A stretch of DNA of 64,000 nt from Leptospira sp. B5-022 (GTDB taxonomy: Bacteria > Spirochaetota > Leptospiria > Leptospirales > Leptospiraceae), in assembly GCF_000347035.1 (NCBI RefSeq), contig NZ_ANIJ01000014.1, positions 199,366 through 263,365 on the forward strand, given 5' to 3'. A program made the translations under genes and the position numbers. Within the stretch, counting starts at the first letter, position 1. The number at the start of each line of letters is the position of its first letter. The notes below the pieces were generated by a model, which was not told where the DNA came from, ran no database searches, and saw only the letters and a program-made list of their open reading frames with translations. Positions 29,767-39,143 of the stretch are shown here, piece after piece.

Positions 29767-30441
29767 TTAATAGACGAAGGTGATCCTGTAATCCCAGGAT
29801 TTATTTCCGAACTTCTCCACAGTATCCGCGAGAGGTAATCTATAAACCAGCCTCCCTAAACCTTGTTCTCCTCGGTTCGTATAACAAACGGAAGTGATCG
29901 GGAAATTCACTTTAAAATTGAGTGCATTTCCTCGGATGAGTCTTAAAGTTTCACTCAGGATCTTTTTCTCTCCGTCCATCTGCATGGATTCCAAGGATTT
30001 GCTGATAGAAGGAAATTCTCTTTTGATATAGATCGTATTGGCCTTTTCTTTTTTGATCTGAACGTTTCCGAGAAGTACATTTTCCAATTGAGAAATGTCC
30101 GTAAAATCAACCTTGTAAGTGACTTTTGCTTTTTCTCGGAATGCGCCAGGCTCGGCTTCGGAACTTTCTAATTTTTGAAAGGTATAATCTTTTAATATGA
30201 GGCTTTTGGAAAAAAATCCTTTATTCAATCGGTTTTGGATCTCTTCTTTTCTGGTGGGAAGGAATTTGATCAATGATTCTTCCGACTTACGTTTGGTCGG
30301 AACCATATAAGAGATTTCCAAAGTGCCGCTTAAGTTGGAATTGATAGTGAGAGTCTCTTCGTATTCGAAACATCCGAATAAAAGAAAACAGAGTAAAAAA
30401 AGTGATTTCTGGAAGAAGCGGATGGAAAAGCCCGAACGCAT
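29767..30441 (-). CDS. putative lipoprotein of unknown function
   Basis: A 224-residue protein with a lipoprotein signal ending in FLLFGC (Cys at about residue 24), followed by an exported domain that looks like a mixed beta/alpha fold with alternating hydrophobic residues (TLTINSNLSGTLEISYMVP). I do not recognise a family with confidence; the pattern, an early beta strand pair followed by a helical middle, is common among Leptospira lipoproteins of unknown role. It faces mqnA across the repeat region and lies downstream of amt, separated from it by a strong terminator, so it has its own promoter or depends on read-through. Confidence 0.75.
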   Translation of the reverse strand: MRSGFSIRFFQKSLFLLCFLLFGCFEYEETLTINSNLSGTLEISYMVPTKRKSEESLIKFLPTRKEEIQNRLNKGFFSKSLILKDYTFQKLESSEAEPGAFREKAKVTYKVDFTDISQLENVLLGNVQIKKEKANTIYIKREFPSISKSLESMQMDGEKKILSETLRLIRGNALNFKVNFPITSVCYTNRGEQGLGRLVYRLPLADTVEKFGNKSWDYRITFVY

Positions 30442-30480
30442 ACCTCAATTCGCACGGAACCTTTCTTTTTCGTCAACGGT

Positions 30481-30517
30481 AAAAGAAAAAACCCCCGCAG
30501 TCGACCGCGGAGGTTTT
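30481..30517 (-). terminator. Rho-independent terminator of amt
   Basis: On the minus strand, AAAACC-CCGC and GCGG-GGTTTT arms around a GGTCGACT loop form a GC-rich hairpin that is followed by a T-rich run (TTTTTCTTTT). It begins some 17 bp after the amt stop codon. Confidence 0.85.
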
Positions 30518-30533
30518 CACATATTCGAAAGTC

Positions 30534-31889
30534 TTATTTAGAAATCGGGTATGCTTCGTTCCCGTGTTCCAGAATATCCAGACCTTGGATCTCTTCGTCT
30601 TCGGAAACTCTTAAACCGATAGTGAATCTGAGCGCCAAGAAGATCACTAAACTCGCTCCGAATGCCCAAATAAATCCGATCCCTACTCCTTGGAGCTGAA
30701 CTAATAATTGGTCAATTCCACCGCCGAAGAATAGACCGTTCACTCCGCCGAAAGCTTCCTCAGCGAATAGGCCGGCAGCGATGGTTCCCCATGCTCCACA
30801 GACGCCATGAACGGATACCGCTCCTACAGGATCGTCCACTTTGATCTTATCAAAGAATAACACGCTGAATACTACAAGCACCCCGGCAACCAGTCCGATG
30901 ATGATCGCTGAACTAATACTGACGTTCGCACAAGGTGCAGTGATCGCCACAAGTCCCGCCAAAGCGCCGTTTAAGGTTAGACCTATGTCCGGCTTTTTGA
31001 AAAGGATCCAGGTAACCAACATGGAAGAAACCGCACCTGCGGCCGCCGCAAAGTTAGTCGTAACAGCTATGATAGCAAAGGTTCCTCCACCAACGGAAGT
31101 AGTGGATCCCGGGTTAAAACCGAACCAGCCTAACCAAAGAATAAAAACCCCGAGAGCCGCGATCGTCATATTATGACCTAAGATAGGAAGGACTTTTCCG
31201 TCTTGGTATTTTCCCAGACGAGGTCCAAGCACTATGGTTCCTGCAAGTCCTGCCCAGCCGCCTACGGAGTGCACCACGGTGGAACCTGCAAAGTCTATAA
31301 ATCCTGCTTCTACCAAATAACCTTTATTATCCGGATCGAATAGGTTGGACCATGCTAATGAACCGAAGACCGGATACACAAAGGCTGTGATCAATACGGA
31401 GAAGATCACGTAATCCACGAACTTGGTCCGTTCCGCCATAGCTCCCGAAACGATGGTCGCAGCAGTTCCTGCAAACACCAATTGGAATATGAAGAATGTG
31501 AACTTGCCCGGATCAGGTTTCCCGTCTACGACCAAAAGACTGTCGGCCAAAGAAATGGAACCGAATCCGAAACCGCTAACCACCTGAGGTCCGAACATCA
31601 TCGCAAATCCGATCAACCAAAACGCCAAAGAGCCCAAAGAGAAGTCCATGAAGTTCTTCATGAGAATATTCACCGTATTTTTGGCCCTTGTAAATCCAGC
31701 TTCCACCAAAGCGAAACCGGCCTGCATAAAAAATACCAGAAAGCCTGCTATACAGGTCCATAACCAGTTCGTTTCATCTCTTAAAGTTGCGACTGCGCTC
31801 AACGCAGATTCGGCGGTCACCGGGGCTGTATCGTCGGCCCAAATTCCGCTCGAGGCAACGGCGAGCGTAAGTAATACTAATATGCGCAT
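30534..31889 (-). CDS. amt: ammonium transporter
   Basis: Amt proteins form trimers in the inner membrane and conduct ammonium/ammonia. The 451-residue protein has a cleavable-looking signal (AVASSGIWADD), then about eleven membrane helices with AGFALVEAGFTRAKN, the FDFAGSTVVHSVGGWAGLAG block carrying the first pore histidine, GFNPGSTTSVGG, and SVHGVCGAWGTIAAGLFA with the second histidine. It ends DEEIQGLDILEHGNEAYP, the conserved cytoplasmic tail needed for gating. No glnK/PII gene is next to it; upstream is a SpoIIE-type phosphatase gene, 59 bp away. Confidence 0.95.
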   Translation of the reverse strand: MRILVLLTLAVASSGIWADDTAPVTAESALSAVATLRDETNWLWTCIAGFLVFFMQAGFALVEAGFTRAKNTVNILMKNFMDFSLGSLAFWLIGFAMMFGPQVVSGFGFGSISLADSLLVVDGKPDPGKFTFFIFQLVFAGTAATIVSGAMAERTKFVDYVIFSVLITAFVYPVFGSLAWSNLFDPDNKGYLVEAGFIDFAGSTVVHSVGGWAGLAGTIVLGPRLGKYQDGKVLPILGHNMTIAALGVFILWLGWFGFNPGSTTSVGGGTFAIIAVTTNFAAAAGAVSSMLVTWILFKKPDIGLTLNGALAGLVAITAPCANVSISSAIIIGLVAGVLVVFSVLFFDKIKVDDPVGAVSVHGVCGAWGTIAAGLFAEEAFGGVNGLFFGGGIDQLLVQLQGVGIGFIWAFGASLVIFLALRFTIGLRVSEDEEIQGLDILEHGNEAYPISK

Positions 31890-31948
31890 ATTTTTCCTAA
31901 ATCTCCTATATATTTTTCAACACGATCCCTTGAACTTCGCTTTATAAA

Positions 31949-33805
31949 TTAAACCGCTTCTTTTCTTTGTTCCGAAACGACTAGATCTCCTGATTTTCTT
32001 TTTACTAATTCCTCCAGTTTTTTAAGGGAAATTTTTAGATACTCATTCGTAGGCGCACTCTTGATCCCTTGTTGCAGGACCTTGATCGCCTTAGGAGTTT
32101 CATTATCTTTCAAATAACATCTCGCCAGCCTTAAGCTGGATTTAGCGTACGTATGGTCGATAGCAAGAGAACGTTTTAACGCTCTCTTCGCTTCCGGGAT
32201 ATTCTCCAATTCATAATACGCTCTGCCTAAAAGATAATGAATGTGCTCGGATTCTTCTCCGCTCGTTTTGATATATTTCTCCAAGAACTGTACGCTCTTT
32301 TCGAAATTTCGATCTCTGTAATACATTTTTCCGAGAAGGACTAAACTATCTTTGAGAGATTCGTCCATGGAGAATACTTCCAAAGCTTTGTCGTAAGCGA
32401 CCTGATCCTTTTTCGCTTTCGCGGCTGACTTTGCGAGAGAAAGCAGGGTCTTCGCTTTTCCAAGCTCGGGATTACATTGAAGTGCGAGCAAGGAAACGTC
32501 GTCCCCGTTTCTCACATCTCCCTTATATCTTTTGAATCTTCCGATCAAGGAACCGACTAGATCGGAAACATAGATCTTATCTCTTTGTTCTTCTATAGTG
32601 GATTTTTCCTGACGGATCCATTCTATAAAACGTTGGTTTCCTAACTCCTGGCGTTGTTCATTCTTCTGTTCCGTAATACCGTCCGTAGGTAAGAAGAGAA
32701 TATCTCCAGGAAGGATCCTTCCGTGTTTTTCTTCAAAATTACTTCTTTCTACTTCGAAAATACCGAGAGGAACTCCTTGGGTATCCAGCTCCTCAATTCT
32801 TCCATGACCGTTATGGTAATGTAACATTTTTTGGTGAGCGGCATTCACGTAAGAATAAGTATAGTCGCTGTAAACCTTCAAAATGAAAGCGGTGAAATAA
32901 GTTCCATCCGGAAGCTGTGGCCGAATGGATTCACCCAACTCGGCCAAAGTTTCGGACAGTCCCATACCAAGGGAAGTACAACGTTGAAATTGGTAGTGGA
33001 TGGACATGGTGACTAACGCGGCAGGAATACCATGGCCGGAAACATCCACTATGATCGCAGTGATGGAATTCCCTTGTCGAACCACATTAAAGTAGTCTCC
33101 GGAAACTTCCGTCATAGGCTCGTAATAAGTCCCGAAATGTAGACCGTTCCAAGGAGAGATCGTAGTCTCTACGATTTGGCTCTGGACGTTACGCCCCATT
33201 CTCATATCCCATTCCAATTGTTTCAGGATCTGAGCCTCTCTTTCATTCGCCTGGACCAAACCTTGGATCAGACGAACGCTTGTGATCGCAAGAGCGAGCT
33301 GAGAACCTAGAGCTTCTAAGATCTCCAAATCGTCTTCTCTATAGAAAAATTCCGTGTCGGATTCCACGGCAATCGTCCCGAGACAATCTTCTTTGTACAT
33401 GATTGGAACACACATTACGGCTCGGGTAGTTTCTCCCTCGTCTATGTATTCCGCATGATGTGTTAAGTCCTGAATGAGCAAGGGCATGCGGGTCTTAAAA
33501 GTGAACCCAGAATAACCTTCATCCTGGCTCAGATCTCTGCGAGGCGGGATTGTCTCTTTTAAGAAGCGAGAAGGGACCAGAAGATTTCCCTTCCACATCC
33601 TGAGAGTGGTATTATCGCACTCGAAAATGTCCTTACAGAGGCTGATTACGATATCGTAAAGTTCCTCTTCCTTATCTGCGTTTGCGAATTCCTTACTGAT
33701 GTAGAGAAGGATATCGATCTTATTCTTCTCGGTTAAACCACCGACGACCTTCCTTGCTCCGCGAAAATTAACGACTTTTCTTTGCCCAAATTTGAGTTCT
33801 ATCAT
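31949..33805 (-). CDS. GAF-SpoIIE phosphatase with C-terminal TPR repeats
   Basis: A 618-residue cytoplasmic PP2C-type serine phosphatase. A GAF domain (about residues 30-185) precedes a coiled-coil linker, the SpoIIE/PPM domain (about 210-430, with VSGDYFNVV, IIVDVSGHGIPAALVTMS and LPTDGITEQ carrying the metal-binding aspartates), and at least three TPR repeats (about 465-600). Such enzymes dephosphorylate STAS antagonists in partner switching; the TPR tail probably recruits a partner. ATG 33805 is preferred to an in-frame TTG at 33811 because AGAGG is 9 bases upstream of the ATG. Confidence 0.9.
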   Translation of the reverse strand: MIELKFGQRKVVNFRGARKVVGGLTEKNKIDILLYISKEFANADKEEELYDIVISLCKDIFECDNTTLRMWKGNLLVPSRFLKETIPPRRDLSQDEGYSGFTFKTRMPLLIQDLTHHAEYIDEGETTRAVMCVPIMYKEDCLGTIAVESDTEFFYREDDLEILEALGSQLALAITSVRLIQGLVQANEREAQILKQLEWDMRMGRNVQSQIVETTISPWNGLHFGTYYEPMTEVSGDYFNVVRQGNSITAIIVDVSGHGIPAALVTMSIHYQFQRCTSLGMGLSETLAELGESIRPQLPDGTYFTAFILKVYSDYTYSYVNAAHQKMLHYHNGHGRIEELDTQGVPLGIFEVERSNFEEKHGRILPGDILFLPTDGITEQKNEQRQELGNQRFIEWIRQEKSTIEEQRDKIYVSDLVGSLIGRFKRYKGDVRNGDDVSLLALQCNPELGKAKTLLSLAKSAAKAKKDQVAYDKALEVFSMDESLKDSLVLLGKMYYRDRNFEKSVQFLEKYIKTSGEESEHIHYLLGRAYYELENIPEAKRALKRSLAIDHTYAKSSLRLARCYLKDNETPKAIKVLQQGIKSAPTNEYLKISLKKLEELVKRKSGDLVVSEQRKEAV

Positions 33806-34042
33806 GGTCAAGCACCTCTACGTATCCGATTCTGTTTCTCTCTGGATTCGTTTCGCTCTACCGAGTTCTTATGCAATTAGCGTACCAATTCTCCAAATTC
33901 ACATATTCTGCCTATTTTATAGGACTAACGAGATAGTGTGTATATTATCTAGGCATATTTACATTGAGACATACTTTAGAGCTGGTGAGATAAAAGGAAG
34001 AATGCCACTCTTTTAAGGTAGTAAATCAGGGTTTATGTCTTG

Positions 34043-35269
34043 TTAGGCTCTCACTTTTTGCCGGAATTTTCTTTTTAATTTCAAAAACCAGCTCTGCTTT
34101 TTAGAGGTCCCGTATTCTCTTAGGAAAGTTTCTACCTTAGGGAAAACATCGTCTTCCGCCTTCTCCGCAAGGATCAAACAGCCGTGACCATAATCGTCGC
34201 TGGCTCCTTCTTCCTTAGAGATTACGTGAAATTTTTTTATCTTTGTTCCTGCTCTTTCGTATACGGATCGTACAGTGTCAGGCGTTGCGATTGCATCATT
34301 TGCACCCGCAATAAAAAGACTCGGAACGGTGATCTCTTTCTGAAGATCTATATAATCGTAAAATCCGTTTAGAGAACTCATCTTCTTTGTCTCTATCCAA
34401 GACATGAATTGTTCTATCAATCCTTCGCTGATATTTTCGACCGCGTTTTTCATTACCTTTTTAACGGTCCTAGGACGGGTCGCTTTCGGATTATACAGTA
34501 TCTGATCAATAGGTGTGTAAATTTCCCCGGCAAGCGGAGCGAGCATAGAAGCCCCGAACTTTAGATCCAAAACTTTTCTAGCTCGAGGAAATCTAGAAAG
34601 TAGACCGATCAAACTCAATCCTAAATGGTTTAAATTCCCCGGACCACCCAGAGAAACAAAACTTGCGATCCTTTCTTTTTCGGATTTGGATGCGATCCCG
34701 AGGTATGAATAGAAGATCATAGCACCCATAGAATGGCCTACCCAATTCACACGTTTATTTTCCGTCAAAGAAAGAACCTTGGAGATGATCGCGGGAACAT
34801 CGTATTTTACTAAATCATCAAACGTGAAGTCCTCGTATCCTCCCCTACTCTCATGGAAGGAACTCCCCGCGCCTCTCAAAGAAACGGCGAATACCTCGTA
34901 ACCTCTCAATTTTAGATAATAAGGAAGAGAATGTCTTTTGTCCAAATCGATCACATACTTGTTCGTAGCGATCCCATGTACAACGATCACCGGAGCAAGT
35001 TCGGAATTCGGGATGGGAGGAATATGTCTGTGTAATGCAATATTCCATCCATCTTTGGTTTTTGCAAAATGAAGTTCGTCTGCAATATCTTCCTGACCGT
35101 ATAGACGAGAGAACCAGTCCAATAAAATAGGATATAAAACCAGGACGGCGATCAGAAATAAGGAAAATAGGATCGCAAGCGAAGAAGCGAAGACCGCAAA
35201 AAATATGATCGCGAAAAACGTAGTGATCAGATAAAACGGGCCTCTTCTGTTTTTTAGGATTGCGATCAC
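34043..35269 (-). CDS. membrane-anchored alpha/beta hydrolase
   Basis: A 408-residue protein with two N-terminal hydrophobic segments (about residues 12-50) and an alpha/beta hydrolase domain. The oxyanion region VIVVHGIATNKYV, SLRGAGSSFHESRGG and the nucleophile elbow WVGHSMGAMIFYS are plain; FIAGANDAIATP and DYGHGCL supply the acid and histidine. The layout resembles PhaC/lipase-like family members but the substrate cannot be named. The GTG at 35269 has no clear ribosome site. The gene is divergent from a small gene at 35370 with 100 bp between them. Confidence 0.82.
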   Translation of the reverse strand: MIAILKNRRGPFYLITTFFAIIFFAVFASSLAILFSLFLIAVLVLYPILLDWFSRLYGQEDIADELHFAKTKDGWNIALHRHIPPIPNSELAPVIVVHGIATNKYVIDLDKRHSLPYYLKLRGYEVFAVSLRGAGSSFHESRGGYEDFTFDDLVKYDVPAIISKVLSLTENKRVNWVGHSMGAMIFYSYLGIASKSEKERIASFVSLGGPGNLNHLGLSLIGLLSRFPRARKVLDLKFGASMLAPLAGEIYTPIDQILYNPKATRPRTVKKVMKNAVENISEGLIEQFMSWIETKKMSSLNGFYDYIDLQKEITVPSLFIAGANDAIATPDTVRSVYERAGTKIKKFHVISKEEGASDDYGHGCLILAEKAEDDVFPKVETFLREYGTSKKQSWFLKLKRKFRQKVRA

Positions 35270-35369
35270 AACAGAGAAAGGTTCACCGAGACAACACGAA
35301 TGTCAAGTATTCCCAAACATGCTTGCCTGGATTTTTAATCGAATTAAGATGACGAAATAGTTTCTAACA

Positions 35370-35804
35370 ATGGATAAAAAGTTAGATTACAGACTTTATC
35401 GTTCCCCCGCCGGCTGGTACAGCATGGTAATTCCAGGCCATTGGCAGAATATTGTGATCGAAGGTATTCCCGCTTTTTTCGAGGAAAATGGTGCAGGTGC
35501 CATGCAAGTTTACGCTTTCGAAAATAAAGAAGGTGGATTCGATCCGGAACAGGAACTAGAAAGATATCTTGCGACCCATAAAATAGAATACGTGAGAGAA
35601 ATGGCTGCCTTCTTCGAAAACAATGAAGGCGCTAAGATCATTGCCTGTGAATTTTTAAAAGAAGACGGAAGACATTGGATGGTCTATCTAGTTTCCACTA
35701 AAAAAAGAATGATCCTAGTCACTTATAATGGGGACGAGGAGCCTACCGAAGAATTAGCGGAACAATTGACCACCGTGGTCAGCTCCATTCGTATCCAGGA
35801 ATGA
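35370..35804 (+). CDS. small soluble protein of unknown function
   Basis: A 144-residue protein without signal peptide or membrane segment. It begins YRLYRSPAGWYSMVIPGHW and continues as alternating strands with a helix (EQELERYLATHKIEY). The opening pattern, aromatic-Gly-Trp-hydrophobic-Pro-x-x-Trp, recalls the DUF3805/DcrB-like single-domain proteins, but I would not assign it. It has an ATG start and ends 1 bp before the stop of the convergent kinase gene. Confidence 0.7.
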   Translation: MDKKLDYRLYRSPAGWYSMVIPGHWQNIVIEGIPAFFEENGAGAMQVYAFENKEGGFDPEQELERYLATHKIEYVREMAAFFENNEGAKIIACEFLKEDGRHWMVYLVSTKKRMILVTYNGDEEPTEELAEQLTTVVSSIRIQE

Positions 35805-35805
35805 T

Positions 35806-37353
35806 CTAATCTATCTTCAGAGTGGATTGTACCGCTCTATGCCAACGTTCCAACTTCGATTCTCTGAATTTTGGATCCATCTTAGGTTTGAAAATTTTAT
35901 AACCTCTTTCGAGTTTACTTAATTCCTCTAAATTTTTCCAATAACCGGAACCAAGTCCGGCAAGATAAGCGGCACCCGTTGCGGTCATATCCGGCTCCGG
36001 TGCACGTTTTACTTCCACATTACAGAAATCAGCAAGACATTGTAGAAGAATATCCGACTGGGAGACTCCTCCATCCACCATGATGGAGCTTACGTGGACA
36101 TTCGTGTCCTTTTTGATCCCTTCTAATATATCAAATAAAGATAATGCGATTCCTTCGAGTACCGCTCTTGCCACATGTCTTCTGTGAGTTGCTAAAGAAA
36201 GCCCGAATACGGAAGCCTTTGCATTCGGATTAAAATGAGGAAATCTCATCCCGGAGGCAGTCGGAACGAAGATCACTCCTTCCGTGTCGTTTGTTTGAGA
36301 AGCGAGTTCGTTCAACACTTTCGGAGTATCGGAAAGACCGATCCCTTTCCCAAGCCAGTCGATCAGAGTCCCCACAGTTCCGGTATAACCCTCTAACATA
36401 TACGTAGGTTTTCCGCCCAGTCTCCATGCAACCAACGGAAATAAACCTCTTTTGGAAATTTTAGGTTTATCTCCCATATTCATGTCCACAAACGCACCCG
36501 AACCTTGGGAAATTTTTACTCCTCCCTTTTCAAAACATGCGTGTCCGAATAGAGCCGCCATCTGATCTCCTACCACTGCCCTGATCGGGATCCCTATACC
36601 GAATAGAGAAGGATCCGTAACTCCGAAATCAGCAGACGTATCTTTCACATTCGGAAAAATTTTCGTAGGGATATTGAAGATCCCGCAAAGTGGAGCATTC
36701 CACTGTAATTGGAAAGGATTGAACATACCGGTCACCGTAGCATTGGAAGGATCACTCACATGTTCTTTTCCCTTTGTAAGTTTGTATACGAACCAAGTAT
36801 CTAATGTACCGAAAAGTATCTCTCCCTTCTTGGCTCTTTTTCTTAGTTCAGGATTTTTATCAAGTACCCATTTTAAACGGACCGAGGCATGATCGGTAGT
36901 AAACTTGAGCATATAAGTTGCGATCATCATTGGATTGCCTGTGATCGCCCCCAAGATCCTTGAAACGAATTGGATCACTTTCCAAATTTTATTGGAGTTC
37001 ATCTCCTCTGAAGTTTTACCCGCTCGTACGTCCGCCCAACTGATTAGTTTTGTTAAAGGTTTTCCGCTTTCTTTATCCCAAAGGAGAAAAGAACCTCTTT
37101 GGTTGCAGATCCCGAGTGAATCCATATTTGCAGCTTGGAACTTTTTATTCTTAAAAGTTTTTTTAAGAATGGAAACAAGTGCCTGCCAAAGTTTTTCGGG
37201 GTCATGTTCCAATGCGCCAGGTTCACTTATGATCGGAGGAGTTTTTTCATATTGGCGAGAAACAATTCTGCCCTTCTTGTCGAATACGATAGCTCGGATC
37301 CCGCTTCCACCACTATCGATAGAAAGAATATATTTTTCTTTTAAGGCGGCCAT
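35806..37353 (-). CDS. FGGY-family carbohydrate kinase, glycerol kinase-like
   Basis: A 515-residue kinase with the FGGY two-domain actin fold. It shows [16 protein letters not shown] (phosphate 1), [12 protein letters not shown] and [17 protein letters not shown] followed by [15 protein letters not shown], all close to GlpK, and [15 protein letters not shown] near the C-terminus. Compared with GlpK there is an insertion of about 30 residues around [18 protein letters not shown]. Glycerol is the likeliest substrate, but a paralogue with another polyol is possible. ATG 37353 is chosen because GGAGAG lies just upstream; the frame is open to 37389. Confidence 0.82.
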   Translation of the reverse strand: MAALKEKYILSIDSGGSGIRAIVFDKKGRIVSRQYEKTPPIISEPGALEHDPEKLWQALVSILKKTFKNKKFQAANMDSLGICNQRGSFLLWDKESGKPLTKLISWADVRAGKTSEEMNSNKIWKVIQFVSRILGAITGNPMMIATYMLKFTTDHASVRLKWVLDKNPELRKRAKKGEILFGTLDTWFVYKLTKGKEHVSDPSNATVTGMFNPFQLQWNAPLCGIFNIPTKIFPNVKDTSADFGVTDPSLFGIGIPIRAVVGDQMAALFGHACFEKGGVKISQGSGAFVDMNMGDKPKISKRGLFPLVAWRLGGKPTYMLEGYTGTVGTLIDWLGKGIGLSDTPKVLNELASQTNDTEGVIFVPTASGMRFPHFNPNAKASVFGLSLATHRRHVARAVLEGIALSLFDILEGIKKDTNVHVSSIMVDGGVSQSDILLQCLADFCNVEVKRAPEPDMTATGAAYLAGLGSGYWKNLEELSKLERGYKIFKPKMDPKFRESKLERWHRAVQSTLKID

Positions 37354-37407
37354 GACTCTCTCCAATTTTTTTACTGAGGTAGAATCCATTAGGATTCGGC
37401 TGCGTCA

Positions 37408-37434
37408 ATAAAAAAGCCGCCATGAAGGCGGCCT
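37408..37434 (-). terminator. Rho-independent terminator of the Host_attach-family gene
   Basis: GCCGCC and GGCGGC arms with a five-base loop; on the minus strand the hairpin is followed by TTTTTT. It lies about 30 bp after the stop of the 37463-37891 gene and upstream of the kinase start. Confidence 0.85.
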
Positions 37435-37462
37435 TAATAATATCGACTCGAATGGATCTTAC

Positions 37463-37891
37463 TTACGCTTGGCTTACAAGCACACTCTTAAGATGATTCA
37501 TCAAATTTGATTCTTTTTCATGCACGATATCTTTAGGCATCTTATGATAGATCCTTTCCCTGGACTTCTCGTCCAATTTACCTAGGATCATTCCCATAAA
37601 GCCCGGTTCGGAAACCAAAATAAAATTAGAGAAAGAGTCCTTCTTTCTTTCCAAGTTCATAAAATCGCAAAGTTTACCGGCAAAAGCCGCAGCCACTCTC
37701 TTTTTCGGTTCGCGAAAAAAACCAAAATCCGACCTGGAAGCCTGACCCGCGTCCGTAACTAGATCCGAATTTCTCAGTCTTCCTTCGGGATTTTCCATCA
37801 TTTGCACCAGCTTCAAACCGTTAGTCGGTCCTTGGTATTCGAAAATTTTTGCCTCACTTCGGTTTGCAACCACCACCCATTTTTTCTTCAT
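37463..37891 (-). CDS. Host_attach (eRF1 domain 1-like) family protein
   Basis: A 142-residue basic protein beginning KKWVVVANRSEAKIFEY, with FAGKLCDFMNLERKKDSFSNFILVSEPGFMGMI (quoted in part) and KMPKDIVHEKESNLMNHL near the end. This is the layout of the Host_attach family, named after an Agrobacterium locus; the fold resembles domain 1 of eRF1/archaeal aRF1-like proteins. Its biochemical role is unknown, and the family name should not be read as evidence of adhesion. It has its own terminator and probably its own promoter. Confidence 0.82.
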   Translation of the reverse strand: MKKKWVVVANRSEAKIFEYQGPTNGLKLVQMMENPEGRLRNSDLVTDAGQASRSDFGFFREPKKRVAAAFAGKLCDFMNLERKKDSFSNFILVSEPGFMGMILGKLDEKSRERIYHKMPKDIVHEKESNLMNHLKSVLVSQA

Positions 37892-38252
37892 ACTGTACCC
37901 TCCTATTTATGAAACTTTCCGCCACCGAAAGGTTCGGAATTCGGCGAAGGTAGTTTTAACCCAAAGAGAGAGAGCTATCAATTACTTTTCCCAAAACCTT
38001 CTACTTTCATGAAAAAGATCAGAAACAAATTTTGTTTAATAAATCCATAACGATCGTTTTGATAAAATACGGATACTTTCGGAAATAAAAAGATTAGAAA
38101 AATGAAATATACTTCCTGTGATAAAGTGGAATCTCTCTAAACCCAAAAAAACCGCGGAACATAGCCCGGTCCGCAGACAAATATCAATCGAAAACACACC
38201 CAGAATCTATTGTTTCGCGGGAATTCTTTGGTGGACTTTTCAGCATCGCTTC
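37892..38252. other. long non-coding stretch upstream of the heme operon
   Basis: About 360 bp between the divergent starts of the Host_attach gene and the heme operon control region. It is AT-rich, with a GCGGA...TCCGC hairpin around 38153-38175. I see no open frame of interest; it probably holds the promoter of the minus-strand gene. Confidence 0.5.
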
Positions 38253-38267
38253 TGAGAATTGTTCTCA
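38253..38267. promoter_or_regulatory. Fur-like operator 1
   Basis: TGAGAATTGTTCTCA is a palindrome with a 7-1-7 layout and close to the TGATAATnATTATCA consensus of Fur-family sites. It lies directly upstream of the -35 element TTGACA at 38275-38280. Confidence 0.7.
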
Positions 38268-38274
38268 TTCTTGG

Positions 38275-38302
38275 TTGACAGATCCCGATAGGTTTTGATT
38301 TT
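38275..38302 (+). promoter_or_regulatory. putative promoter of the heme operon
   Basis: TTGACA (38275-38280) is a perfect -35 hexamer. Sixteen bp later GATTTT (38297-38302) is a weak but well-placed -10. The start site would fall in or next to the second palindrome, so a repressor bound there would block transcription. Confidence 0.55.
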
Positions 38303-38316
38303 GAGTTTTAGACTCA
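38302..38316. promoter_or_regulatory. Fur-like operator 2
   Basis: TGAGTTTTAGACTCA has perfect TGAGT/ACTCA arms with a 5-bp centre. It overlaps the end of the presumed -10 element. The centre-to-centre distance to operator 1 is 49 bp. Confidence 0.55.
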
Positions 38317-38354
38317 TTTCGAAACCTAAATACAGAAAACATGACTCCTACTAA

Positions 38355-38370
38355 TGAGAATTGAGTCTCA
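38355..38370. promoter_or_regulatory. Fur-like operator 3
   Basis: TGAGAATTGAGTCTCA has TGAGA/TCTCA arms with a 6-bp centre and lies just before the ribosome site AGGAGA of the first lipoprotein gene. Its spacing to operator 2 is about 53 bp. Confidence 0.55.
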
Positions 38371-38382
38371 ACAGGAGAAACC

Positions 38383-39135
38383 ATGAAACGGAACACAACC
38401 AAGACGCTATTGACGATGATTCTAGGAATATCCTTCTTAATGAATTGCGACCAAGGTTCGAAAGAGTCGAATGCCGCTCTAGTGCTCGGGGCCATAAACA
38501 GTACCTGCGTAGACGCAGCAGTTGCAGATGATGAGATCGCGGAAACCGCAATCACTGCAGGAATCAACACTTTCCAATTGATTTCCATTCCAACGGCAGG
38601 TGCAGCAAGACATATCAGATTAGAAGGAGCATTGATCCAAGCCCTTAGTGGACATGGAACCATCTACCTTGCCACAGGATATACGGATGGTTTGGCAGGT
38701 ACTTCTAGCACGCCTACTACAACAGCAGGCGACGGAAGACTCGTAGTGAACATTTACCAAGGTGGACCTATGGTTTACGCAGGTTATTCTGCAACCACAG
38801 CCTACGGAACGGATGATGGAACTGCGACTGCGGCACTCGGTGGAACTGGAACTAGCCTGTTTTCCTCCTTCACGTCCACTGCAAGCGATGTTTGTTTCGA
38901 TATCAGCGCGGACACTACTCCAAAGGTTACCGTTTGGGGAAGTGGATACAAAGGTGCGAACTGTAAGAAAAGATGTACTCTTACAGAGTCCAATGCGATC
39001 ATCAATAAAGCGGATTGGCCAAGCGGCGCCGGGATCGGCTCCACAGGCAGCACGAGCACATATTACAAAACCGGTAGCTCTGCTTCCGGGGTAACTGCGA
39101 CTAAGGTTGTGACATACAGCACTACTGCGCTTTAA
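38383..39135 (+). CDS. surface lipoprotein, first gene of the heme operon
   Basis: A 250-residue lipoprotein with signal ending FLMNC (Cys about residue 22). The mature part is rich in Gly, Ser, Thr and Ala, low in charged residues, with alternating patterns suggesting a beta-rich exported domain, and has four Cys in two clusters (NSTCVD, SDVCFD and the CKKRC pair), which may form disulfides. I do not recognise a family. Being first behind a Fur-like promoter and followed by a strong hairpin (39144-39163), it is probably made in larger amounts than the rest of the operon. A heme carrier or receptor accessory role is inferred from context only. Confidence 0.8.
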   Translation: MKRNTTKTLLTMILGISFLMNCDQGSKESNAALVLGAINSTCVDAAVADDEIAETAITAGINTFQLISIPTAGAARHIRLEGALIQALSGHGTIYLATGYTDGLAGTSSTPTTTAGDGRLVVNIYQGGPMVYAGYSATTAYGTDDGTATAALGGTGTSLFSSFTSTASDVCFDISADTTPKVTVWGSGYKGANCKKRCTLTESNAIINKADWPSGAGIGSTGSTSTYYKTGSSASGVTATKVVTYSTTAL

Positions 39136-39143
39136 GAATTTTA

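Noticed and set aside
29382..29838. Overlapping reading frames through the tandem repeats on both strands
   Set aside because: The 50-bp period shifts frame at each unit; frames stay open only because the unit lacks stops. No ribosome site or family traits.
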